Assembly (NCBI GenBank): GCA_014379815.1
Contig: JACMLA010000401.1
Span: 1 to 9,075 of the forward strand
Reading direction: 5' to 3'
DNA: 9,075 bases
Source of the DNA: Bryobacteraceae bacterium
GTDB taxonomy: Bacteria > Acidobacteriota > Terriglobia > Bryobacterales > Bryobacteraceae
Shown: piece by piece, positions 1-5,864 of the stretch
Layout: each line of letters begins with the position of its first letter
Numbering within the stretch: the stretch's first letter is position 1
Translations under genes and position numbers: made by a program
Notes under the pieces: model-generated
The model's input: the letters and a program-made list of their open reading frames with translations, nothing else
What the model was told of the DNA's origin: nothing
Databases searched by the model: none

Positions 1-129
1 ATCCGGACTGCCAAGTTCCGGTGGTGGAACACTGGTGATCTCTATCGTTGCAGCGGGTGGAGGCGACATAGGCTTGCAACTGCTGATTAGCAGGCAAAGC
101 AGCCCCACTCCGGTAACAGCACGTTTCAC
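1..129 (-). CDS. Lipoprotein, N-terminal part (runs off the left edge)
   Basis: Reading the minus strand from GTG at 129, the frame stays open to the window edge and gives 43 residues. They begin MKRAVTG, followed by a hydrophobic stretch and a clear lipobox LISSC with the lipidated Cys at residue 18. After that comes a Pro/Ala/Thr-rich linker (residues 20-43) typical of the tether of an exported lipoprotein. Positive charge, hydrophobic core, lipobox and Pro-rich linker in this order make a signal-peptidase-II substrate likely. The start is supported by a modest AGG six bases upstream on the coding strand. A stronger AAAGGAGG at about 172-179 lies roughly 45 bases upstream and precedes a short frame whose TGA overlaps this GTG (GTGA). 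The mature domain is outside the window, so no function can be given. The gene diverges from the sensor kinase, so the two may be co-regulated or functionally linked. Confidence 0.6.
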   Translation of the reverse strand, partial: MKRAVTGVGLLCLLISSCKPMSPPPAATIEITSVPPPELGSPD

Positions 130-176
130 CGCGACCTGCGACCCGCTTTCGTCAAATACGAACCTGCACTCCTCCT

Positions 177-205
177 TTGATATCTCATATCGACATCCTT
201 ATGGC
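177..205 (+). promoter_or_regulatory. Possible sigma-70-type promoter of the sensor kinase
   Basis: TTGATA at 177-182 is followed after 17 bases by TATGGC at 200-205. The -35 box is close to consensus and the -10 box is poor. The position suits transcription into the kinase gene and lies in the divergent gap shared with the lipoprotein gene. This is pattern matching only. Confidence 0.25.
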
Positions 206-231
206 ATTTCGATTCTGAGAGTTCCCTCGCT

Positions 232-2361
232 GTGATTTTTCCTAACAGTCCTGGTGCAACCTGCCGATATGACCTGCAGGGAAACGATTTGGTCCGCCTC
301 AAAAGAAAATCGACCGCAGCGATCGCGGCCATCGCCATGATCGTGTTGGCCTCGGGCTGGTTCTGGACCACGCGAAGCCGGGTTCAGTACGGCCGAACCA
401 TACGAATCGGCGTTGATAAGGCAGCTCCCTATCAGCAGTGGAAAGATGGTAATCCAGTCGGATTCACGGTTGACATCCTGAACGAGGCCGCCAGACTCCG
501 TGGAATCCGGCTGGAGTGGGTTCACAGGCCCGCTGGTCCCAAACCGTCCTTTGAGGCAGGCGATGTCGATATGTGGCCGTTGGTTTCGACCGAAGCCGGT
601 AAATCGTGGGGCCTTTACGCAAGCGATCCCTGGCTGGCCAATCAGTTCGCCATGATCTGGCGAAGCGAGACTTCCGAAGCCGAGCCGGAGTGGCTCGATC
701 AGACAATCTCCATCGCGAGCCTCGCTTTTACGCTTAGCCGCGCTCGCAAGATGCTGCCGCGATTTCGGGAGGATCTGACCCCAAACCGATCCGTTGCTTT
801 GCAACACCTGTGCCAGGGCTTTTCCACAGGAGCATTCATCGAGGTCAGGTTGCTGGAAGCGATGCTTATGCGTCGGCCGTCGTCGTGCGAAAACACAGAC
901 TTTCGGGTCAGAGTCTTTTCGGACATGCAGATCCCACTGAGCATTCTAGCCACACCTGCTTTTGGTGCCGAAGTTGACGCTCTGCGCGCCGAAATCCAGC
1001 TGATGTTTCAGGATGGGCGCTTCGGAGCCAGAGTCGATCGGTGGTTTGTGTTCTCAAACGTGGAGGCCCATACTCTAGTCCAACTGCAGCGGCAGAGTCA
1101 GGAGACCACCTACGCTCTGGTTGCGCTGGCCGCACTTCTTCCGCTGCTCGCGTTTCTTTTCGTACTGTACCGGCGCGCGCGGACAGCAACAGGTATCGCC
1201 GAAGCTGCCAACAAAGCACGGGGCGAGTTTCTCGCTAACGTCAGCCATGAAGTTCGAACTCCGATGAACGGAGTCATTGGGATGACCGAGGTTCTCCTTG
1301 GAACTTCACTCACCCCCGAACAGTACGATTGTGCACTCACGATACAGGAATCAGCGATTCAGCAGCTCAGCGTCCTGAACGATATCCTCGACATCGCTAA
1401 GATCGATTCCGGGCAGATCAATTTTGAGAAGATCCCTTTCTCCCCGACCAACCTTGCGCGAAAAGTCGTTGTTTCCTGGCGATCCGCAGCCGAGCTGAAA
1501 GGAGTTGCGCTGTCTCTTGACGTTCATGAATTGCCAGAGATCGTGCTGGGCGATCCCACACGTGTACGACAGATCCTTTCCAATCTCGTGAACAATGCAG
1601 TGAAGTTCACTGAAGAAGGCACAATTTCGGTCCGTATGTGGTCCGCCCCTGCCGATTCCGGAGTTCGCCTTTGCTTCAGCGTATCCGACACCGGAATTGG
1701 GATTAAACCCGCAGCTCTTTCGAAAATCTTCGAGAAATTCACCCAGGCCGACTACACAACAACACGACGATTCGGGGGTACGGGCCTCGGTCTTTCGATT
1801 AGTAAACAGCTGGCAGAACTTATGAACGGGTCGATATCGGTGGAAAGCGATCTCGGAAAGGGGAGCGTATTCACCTGTTCGATCAACCTGCAGATCGGCA
1901 GTGCAGAGCTGGCGAAACCTGAAACGCGAGGTCAGCAAAAAGCCCGGCTGTTAAGTGCGCATCCAGTACTTCTTGTGGAAGATAACAAGACCAATCAGAA
2001 GGTCGGCACCCTTCTGCTGAAAAGCCTGGGACTGGAAGTGGACGTGGCGGACAACGGGGTTGTGGCGCTGGCAATGCTGGCCGTGAAGGAGTACTCTGCG
2101 ATTCTTATGGACTGTCAGATGCCGGAGATGGACGGCTATGAGGCTACACGCCAGGTGCGTCAGTCTCCGCAACGGGCAATCCCGATCATCGCACTGACCG
2201 CCGGCGCTACCAGCCAGGAGAAGTTGCTGGCGTCCGCAGCCGGCATGAACGCGTTTCTGTCGAAGCCGGTTCGGAAGGACGAGTTGCGAGAGATGCTGGC
2301 TCGCTGGTTGCCATATGATACACAACCACCGCACAGCGTAAAAGTCGCCGGTGTCGCGTAG
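232..2361 (+). CDS. Hybrid sensor histidine kinase with SBP_bac_3-like sensor and receiver domain
   Basis: A membrane two-component sensor that probably binds a small solute in the periplasm, autophosphorylates on His, and passes the phosphate to its own receiver domain. Numbering is from GTG 232. A membrane segment spans about 27-45. An extracytoplasmic family-3 solute-binding-like domain follows (about 54-275: [25 protein letters not shown]). The second membrane segment spans about 294-313, then RRAR and a short linker with no HAMP or PAS domain. HisKA has the phospho-acceptor H339 in [14 protein letters not shown]. The ATPase shows the N box ([10 protein letters not shown], about 451-460), the G1 box DTGIGI (486-491), FEKFTQAD, and the G2 box GGTGLGL (about 515-521). 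The receiver (about 574-695) has acidic E583/D584, phospho-acceptor D627 in [10 protein letters not shown], and K678 in SKPV. All catalytic residues are present. There is no Hpt or output domain and no response regulator nearby, so the downstream partner is encoded elsewhere. The start is uncertain: TTG 289 has a better ribosome binding site and gives a 690-residue protein. Confidence 0.93.
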   Translation: MIFPNSPGATCRYDLQGNDLVRLKRKSTAAIAAIAMIVLASGWFWTTRSRVQYGRTIRIGVDKAAPYQQWKDGNPVGFTVDILNEAARLRGIRLEWVHRPAGPKPSFEAGDVDMWPLVSTEAGKSWGLYASDPWLANQFAMIWRSETSEAEPEWLDQTISIASLAFTLSRARKMLPRFREDLTPNRSVALQHLCQGFSTGAFIEVRLLEAMLMRRPSSCENTDFRVRVFSDMQIPLSILATPAFGAEVDALRAEIQLMFQDGRFGARVDRWFVFSNVEAHTLVQLQRQSQETTYALVALAALLPLLAFLFVLYRRARTATGIAEAANKARGEFLANVSHEVRTPMNGVIGMTEVLLGTSLTPEQYDCALTIQESAIQQLSVLNDILDIAKIDSGQINFEKIPFSPTNLARKVVVSWRSAAELKGVALSLDVHELPEIVLGDPTRVRQILSNLVNNAVKFTEEGTISVRMWSAPADSGVRLCFSVSDTGIGIKPAALSKIFEKFTQADYTTTRRFGGTGLGLSISKQLAELMNGSISVESDLGKGSVFTCSINLQIGSAELAKPETRGQQKARLLSAHPVLLVEDNKTNQKVGTLLLKSLGLEVDVADNGVVALAMLAVKEYSAILMDCQMPEMDGYEATRQVRQSPQRAIPIIALTAGATSQEKLLASAAGMNAFLSKPVRKDELREMLARWLPYDTQPPHSVKVAGVA
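278..291 (+). promoter_or_regulatory. Ribosome binding site favouring a TTG start at 289 for the kinase
   Basis: AGGGA at 278-282 ends six bases before TTG 289-291, which is in frame with the kinase. Starting here gives a product beginning MVRLKRK directly before the first membrane segment, a normal positively charged N-terminus for an inner-membrane anchor. GTG 232 has only a weak GAGAG ten bases upstream. It would add 19 residues with no recognisable function. Confidence 0.5.
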
Positions 2362-2408
2362 AACCGACCTCGCGGCTCACTGGTGATTCTAAGGCTAATG
2401 CCACGACA

Positions 2409-2906
2409 TCATCGAGGCGGGTTGCCGGCGGTGCGCACGCAGAGAGCCCGGTTCAATCCGGCATCTCCCGCCGCTACCGAAGCGCGCGCGCCGTCCCCGA
2501 GGTCCAGGCTCCAGTTCTCGGCGGGCTCGTTTCCCGCGCTGGCGCTCCACGACCAGCCGGTGAGCTTCAGAGGAGCTACCACGCGAAATCCCCGTTCATC
2601 GGGTTCGCCTCCGAACAGGGCCTGCAATTGGTCAATTTGGGGAAGCCGCCAGTCAGCAAAGCCGCCCAGCGATAGCTTCTTGCAGTAAGAATGGGCCTGG
2701 CTGACCGTGACTCCCGAACCACTATCGGCGGCAGCCCACATCAAGCTTGTCCGGGCATCTGTCCAGAAGCCGGCTTTCTGGATTTCGGCGCGCTGCACAG
2801 GTTCGCCAACGATGTCAGCTTTAGTTGGCAAAGTCGCCCTGGACGCCTGATCCGGAAGAAAGAAAGGGAAGAGAAGGACGAAGGGGATGACGCTAAGAAT
2901 AGCCAT
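2409..2906 (-). CDS. Secreted Lcl/DUF1566-domain protein
   Basis: A 165-residue exported protein. The N-terminus is a hydrophobic signal peptide (about 1-23, ending near QASRA). Residues about 45-158 match the Lcl C-terminal (DUF1566) pattern: FWTD...TSLMW (47-57), an AHSYCKKL helix with C75, the family hallmark FADWRLP (83-89) followed by IDQLQALF, then a WSWSAS strand and a closing ALCVR with C156. C75 and C156 are the usual conserved Cys pair, probably a disulfide in the periplasm or outside the cell. The family occurs in surface and adhesin-type proteins, for example at the C-terminus of the Legionella collagen-like protein, but no enzymatic role is established. The protein is essentially a single domain, with no collagen-like or Ig repeats. 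ATG 2906 has GGAAG six bases upstream. It lies downstream of the thioredoxin-like gene on the same strand, separated by 83 bases that contain a strong stem-loop. Confidence 0.8.
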   Translation of the reverse strand: MAILSVIPFVLLFPFFLPDQASRATLPTKADIVGEPVQRAEIQKAGFWTDARTSLMWAAADSGSGVTVSQAHSYCKKLSLGGFADWRLPQIDQLQALFGGEPDERGFRVVAPLKLTGWSWSASAGNEPAENWSLDLGDGARASVAAGDAGLNRALCVRTAGNPPR

Positions 2907-2925
2907 AAATCACTTCCAAACGATT

Positions 2926-2967
2926 CTGCCGAGGTCCGTCAGCATCTGGACTGACCGACCTCGGCAG
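2926..2967 (-). terminator. Strong stem-loop between the thioredoxin-like and Lcl genes (terminator or attenuator)
   Basis: Two perfectly complementary 11-base arms, CTGCCGAGGTC (2926-2936) and GACCTCGGCAG (2957-2967), enclose one C/C mismatch (2937/2956), a further 5-bp stem GTCAG/CTGAC (2938-2942/2951-2955) and an 8-base loop (2943-2950). It begins 22 bases after the stop region of the thioredoxin-like gene and ends 8 bases before the Shine-Dalgarno of the Lcl gene. Read on the minus strand, the base run after the stem is AATCGTTT, a poor U-tract. It could be a weak terminator, an attenuator, or an mRNA-stabilising structure inside a three-gene transcript. Confidence 0.6.
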
Positions 2968-2972
2968 GCACT

Positions 2973-2994
2973 GAAGTTTAACCCGAAGTTTAAC
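2973..2994 (-). repeat. Tandem direct repeat duplicating the stop codon region
   Basis: GAAGTTTAAC occurs at 2973-2982 and again at 2985-2994, a 12-base period. On the minus strand each copy reads GTTAAACTTC and holds a TAA in the same frame, so the thioredoxin-like gene has two in-frame stops four codons apart. Confidence 0.7.
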
Positions 2995-4333
2995 GGAGTG
3001 AAGCCGTGGCGGAGAGTGCCGGAACGCTGCTGCTCGTAGCTGGCTTTTCTTTCAACAGTCCTTCGATCGTAGAGGTGAACTCTTCTTTCAAAGCGATGTG
3101 ATACGGACCGCTGGCCGGAGCCGCAAAGCCGGAGTGAACAGCCTTCACTTTACCGTCTCTGCCGATGAAAAACGTAGCTGGCCAGGTATTCAGATTGACC
3201 GCCTGAGGAATTTTGTCCCACATCTCCGCCGGGGTGCCGGCAATTAAATAGGGATACGGGACGCCGTACTTCTTAATGAATGCACGGACACGGGTCAGTG
3301 ACTGCAACTGATCCGCTTCCTCAAAATCAAGCGCTATGACCTGCAGCCCCTGTGGACCATACTTCTTTTGCAGTTGCACGAGGTACTGTGCTTCATCGTG
3401 GCAGTTGGGGCACCATGTCCCGGTCACGACAGCGATCACAACTTTGCCTTTGACCAATGCGTCTTCATTGGAGATCACTTTGCCATTCACATCGGGGAAT
3501 GTGTAAGTAAAGACTTCATCCCGGTCCCGAACCGTCGTATGCGTCAGGAAGTTGGAGGGCTCGGGTAAGCCTTTAGCGCGTGCCACCTCGGGCCGAAATG
3601 CAGTCAGTTCCACCACGCGCGGAACCGCGTTAAGCTTCAGACCCAGGCTGCCGTCACCCTGCGGTGTCAGAACGATCAGACCGGGCCGGGCTCCGTCGTA
3701 GTGACTTGCCACAAACTTGCCATCCTGCCACTGGCCCGTGAGCCCACCCGTGTCGCCATCGATTCGCAGAATGGTCGCGAGTATCTCCGCACCATTTTGC
3801 TCAACGATCAGTCGCCAGGCTTTCTCGCCTTTGGGCGTTTCCTGAGCTACTTCCCACACCCCACCGATTTGCGGAACGTTTTTTGCGTTCGCCTCTGGCA
3901 ATGCTACATGCCGCCTCGCGTGGAACGGAGTCGGTGCATTGCGGGGTGCGCTGGGCTTTGACTCGGTTCCAGCATATTGCTGATTGCCCTGCGGTCCCGC
4001 ACTCGTTGTTGTCTTCCGCAAAGACACGATCTGTCCGTCCAGTTCCCCGTTTTTGAGTTCGGCCTGAATCGACGTCAGATAGTGTTCAAAGTTGAGTTCC
4101 ACTCGCCCATCGCGAATGCTTGCGCTGGATGTCGTCTTTGGTTCACGACCGTTATACAGCGTTCCTACCACTTCAGAGCCGCGCTGTTTGATGTCGAGAC
4201 GAAATGGAATTTCCGCGCCCGACGTGGAGGTAAGAGTGGCCGCCCAGCGCCCCTCAAGATTTTCCGATGCCGCGGCGCTGAGCGCTAAAGACACACTGGC
4301 CGCAAGAGCCAGAGATTTCATGGAGACTAGCAT
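2990..4333 (-). CDS. Exported TlpA/redoxin-like thioredoxin-fold protein with duplicated beta-rich N-terminal modules
   Basis: A 447-residue exported protein. The signal peptide is about 1-23 (MKSLALAASVSLAL, Ala-rich cleavage region). Two related beta-rich modules follow: about 27-101 (GRW...FRLDIKQRGSEVVGTL...LDGQI) and about 157-246 (GVW...WRLIVEQNGAEILATI...LTGQW). A Pro/Ala/Ser linker lies between them. The C-terminal thioredoxin fold spans about 275-428, with VVTGTWCPNCHDE and active-site C308 and C311, and the cis-Pro signature WPATFFI at 384-390. This is the TlpA/AhpC-TSA class, acting as a periplasmic thiol reductant or oxidoreductase. The partner is unproven, but the adjacent co-translated gene has a CXXCH haem motif, and TlpA-type proteins are known to keep apocytochrome CXXCH cysteines reduced. 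ATG 4333 is chosen because it overlaps the upstream TAA (TAATG), has AAAGGA 11 bases upstream, and leads straight into the signal peptide. A longer frame from 4438 would add 35 residues lying entirely in the upstream gene. Confidence 0.85.
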   Translation of the reverse strand: MLVSMKSLALAASVSLALSAAASENLEGRWAATLTSTSGAEIPFRLDIKQRGSEVVGTLYNGREPKTTSSASIRDGRVELNFEHYLTSIQAELKNGELDGQIVSLRKTTTSAGPQGNQQYAGTESKPSAPRNAPTPFHARRHVALPEANAKNVPQIGGVWEVAQETPKGEKAWRLIVEQNGAEILATILRIDGDTGGLTGQWQDGKFVASHYDGARPGLIVLTPQGDGSLGLKLNAVPRVVELTAFRPEVARAKGLPEPSNFLTHTTVRDRDEVFTYTFPDVNGKVISNEDALVKGKVVIAVVTGTWCPNCHDEAQYLVQLQKKYGPQGLQVIALDFEEADQLQSLTRVRAFIKKYGVPYPYLIAGTPAEMWDKIPQAVNLNTWPATFFIGRDGKVKAVHSGFAAPASGPYHIALKEEFTSTIEGLLKEKPATSSSVPALSATASLR

Positions 4334-4350
4334 TATTGGTCGTTTCCTTT
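4331..4350 (-). promoter_or_regulatory. TAATG translational coupling with upstream AAAGGA
   Basis: On the minus strand AAAGGA (4350-4345) lies 11 bases before ATG 4333-4331, and that ATG shares its A with the TAA (4335-4333) of the upstream CXXCH gene. Terminating ribosomes can restart directly, so the two proteins are expected to be made together. Confidence 0.7.
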
Positions 4351-5760
4351 TTGGTTGATTAGCCTTGGAAAGTGAGCCGGAAAATCGACCGGCGTATGGA
4401 CTTTTAATTCGGTCTGCTGCTGCAGGAACTGTTTCCACTCCGGTGGCAGACCAGGTTTGGTGTCCACCAGAATTTCGAGAATGGCCTGCCTCATCCCAGC
4501 CGACAGCCCGGCGAAATCCCCACTCTGATCCCGCCCGCTGAGCACTGCAAACAAACGCTGCAACAAGTACCGGCGAGCCTCGCCAGGAATCGAGTCGAAA
4601 GCGTCTGAGTAAATCAAGTAGCTGCAGGGATACTTGAAAATCCGCTGATTTAAATCGAAATCACGAAGGGAGCGGCCCCTGCTGTCTTTCGGGCCCAGCG
4701 CCGCAAAGTCGGCGGCGAAAGTCGAGCTTCCCTGTACCGGTGTCGGCAACGGCGCCTCTTGCGTGAAGAGCAGGTATCGCAAGGTCGCCTCTGCCGCTTT
4801 CTCATACTGCTGGCGAGTCTCCTCCGACGGACCTGACAAACTACGACCTTCCTTCTTCGCTTTCTCGGCGTCCGCATGCAGTCCCAGACGGTACCGGTAG
4901 TTGGTCTCGGTAACGAGGTTGTGCATTTGTGTCTGGTGCGCCAGAACCAGATGAGCCACGATGTCGCTATGACTTCCAAGGAACTGCGATGTGTCAACCA
5001 CTTTTCGGACATCGGGCAGATTCGCTCCGAGCCCTTGTGGTTCGCTTAGCGTGTTTAAGTTGCCTAGATGCGGCTCGGGGTTAGGGGATCCGGTGACATA
5101 CCAGCCGCCCCACCGATTGGCCAGCGGCGTTTCGTGGCCCATTGTGTGAATCGGTGCTCCGGCCTTGGGATAGCCAGCGGGTGTGGTCAGCACCGAGCGC
5201 ACTACAACTCCAGGAATGCCACGGGTCGCCGTTGCGATGTGGCACTGCACACAGTCAAGCTGCGCACGCTCAAACCGGGGCTTCTCGACCTTCTGCTCTC
5301 CAAGGACGTAGAAGACCGCACCCTGAGTCGCATCGAAAGCAATCAGCTCCAGCGACTTTGAGTTTTTGACCTGTCCCACATACACGTTGTCGTTGAAGTA
5401 AAGCGCTCGCGGACTTGCGGGCGAGATGTTCAGCATCTGCAGGCTGGTCTTGGAGAACACCAGAAGCTGCGAACTGACCGGCACGCCAAGCGCGTCGAGT
5501 ACTGACTGGAGATAGCCGTTTCCGGCCTCCCACGTCAGCTCCAGTTCGCTTCGCTCCAGTTTCGCGTTTAGCTGCGTAATCTGATCGTTCAGAGTTTTGG
5601 ACGTCCGGTAATGGATCGGAGCGTCTGCGAAGGGCAGGAAGCCTTGCGTCTTGACGACAGTTCGCGTCTCGCCGGCAAAGAGCGGATAGCTCACAATCCC
5701 GATGGCAGCGACGAAGGAGAATCCTAAAAACAGAGTTCCCCACAAACTTCTTGCACTCAC
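4333..5760 (-). CDS. Exported protein with one c-type haem motif (CVQCH)
   Basis: A 475-residue protein not assignable to a named enzyme. Residues about 7-29 form a signal peptide or membrane anchor (LWGTLFLGFSFVAAIGIV). A single CXXCH motif, C170-V-Q-C173-H174, indicates covalent haem attachment after export. Possible distal ligands just downstream are H205, M207 and H209 in PIHTMGHETP, followed by a Trp/Gly-rich RWGGWYVTG (216-224). A His-containing helix follows near 264-282 (SHSDIVAHLVLAHQ, MHN). The rest is mostly helical, with no second haem motif. The length is far above that of small mono-haem cytochromes, so haem sits in a larger fold, perhaps a sensor, peroxidase-like or electron-transfer protein. 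It is the first gene of the minus-strand set and is translationally coupled to a thioredoxin-like protein. GTG 5760 follows an in-frame TAG 12 bases upstream and has no clear Shine-Dalgarno. AGGTGA overlaps it and lies 11 bases before TTG 5745, which is an alternative start. Confidence 0.75.
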   Translation of the reverse strand: MSARSLWGTLFLGFSFVAAIGIVSYPLFAGETRTVVKTQGFLPFADAPIHYRTSKTLNDQITQLNAKLERSELELTWEAGNGYLQSVLDALGVPVSSQLLVFSKTSLQMLNISPASPRALYFNDNVYVGQVKNSKSLELIAFDATQGAVFYVLGEQKVEKPRFERAQLDCVQCHIATATRGIPGVVVRSVLTTPAGYPKAGAPIHTMGHETPLANRWGGWYVTGSPNPEPHLGNLNTLSEPQGLGANLPDVRKVVDTSQFLGSHSDIVAHLVLAHQTQMHNLVTETNYRYRLGLHADAEKAKKEGRSLSGPSEETRQQYEKAAEATLRYLLFTQEAPLPTPVQGSSTFAADFAALGPKDSRGRSLRDFDLNQRIFKYPCSYLIYSDAFDSIPGEARRYLLQRLFAVLSGRDQSGDFAGLSAGMRQAILEILVDTKPGLPPEWKQFLQQQTELKVHTPVDFPAHFPRLINQKGNDQ

Positions 5761-5769
5761 CTGAACAGG

Positions 5770-5800
5770 ATACTACATACTCTATGGGAATACTATAGTA
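5770..5800. promoter_or_regulatory. Operator-like AT-rich dyad region between divergent genes
   Basis: The 104-base gap between the CXXCH gene and icd contains a perfect 10-base palindrome TACTATAGTA (5791-5800), a second dyad CATA-N3-TATG (5776-5786), and ATACT three times (5770, 5777, 5790). TACTA (5771-5775) and TAGTA (5796-5800) bracket the block. TATAGT also resembles a -10 box on both strands. TACTA/TAGTA half-sites resemble those of BlaI/CopY-family repressors, but that link is inference. Confidence 0.45.
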
Positions 5801-5864
5801 ATTCTGGCCAGGTTACGACACTGTAGAGTTTTCTGCCGGTGGTAACTTAAAAGCTTCGACTTAC

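Noticed and set aside
35..235. 66-residue plus-strand open frame at the left edge
   Set aside because: It is the reverse of the lipoprotein signal region and its leader, with no motif and no ribosome site.
199..807. 202-residue minus-strand open frame over the kinase 5' end
   Set aside because: It competes with the solute-binding sensor domain and has neither signal peptide nor domain.
1351..1938. 195-residue open frame antisense to the kinase
   Set aside because: It lies wholly opposite the conserved HisKA/HATPase coding region, has no recognisable motif, and is explained by codon bias of the sense gene.
2363..2372. ACCGACCTCG shared with the stem-loop arm at 2954-2963
   Set aside because: Exact 10-base matches are expected by chance many times in 9 kb, and no extended similarity surrounds it.
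2381..2403. Weak hairpin between the converging kinase and Lcl genes
   Set aside because: The pairing TGGT/GCCA plus ATT/AAT needs a bulge and a wobble pair and has no T-run. It is too weak to call a terminator, although one would be expected here.
4334..4438. 35-residue N-terminal extension of the thioredoxin-like protein
   Set aside because: It lies inside the upstream gene and would bury the signal peptide. The TAATG start at 4333 is better.
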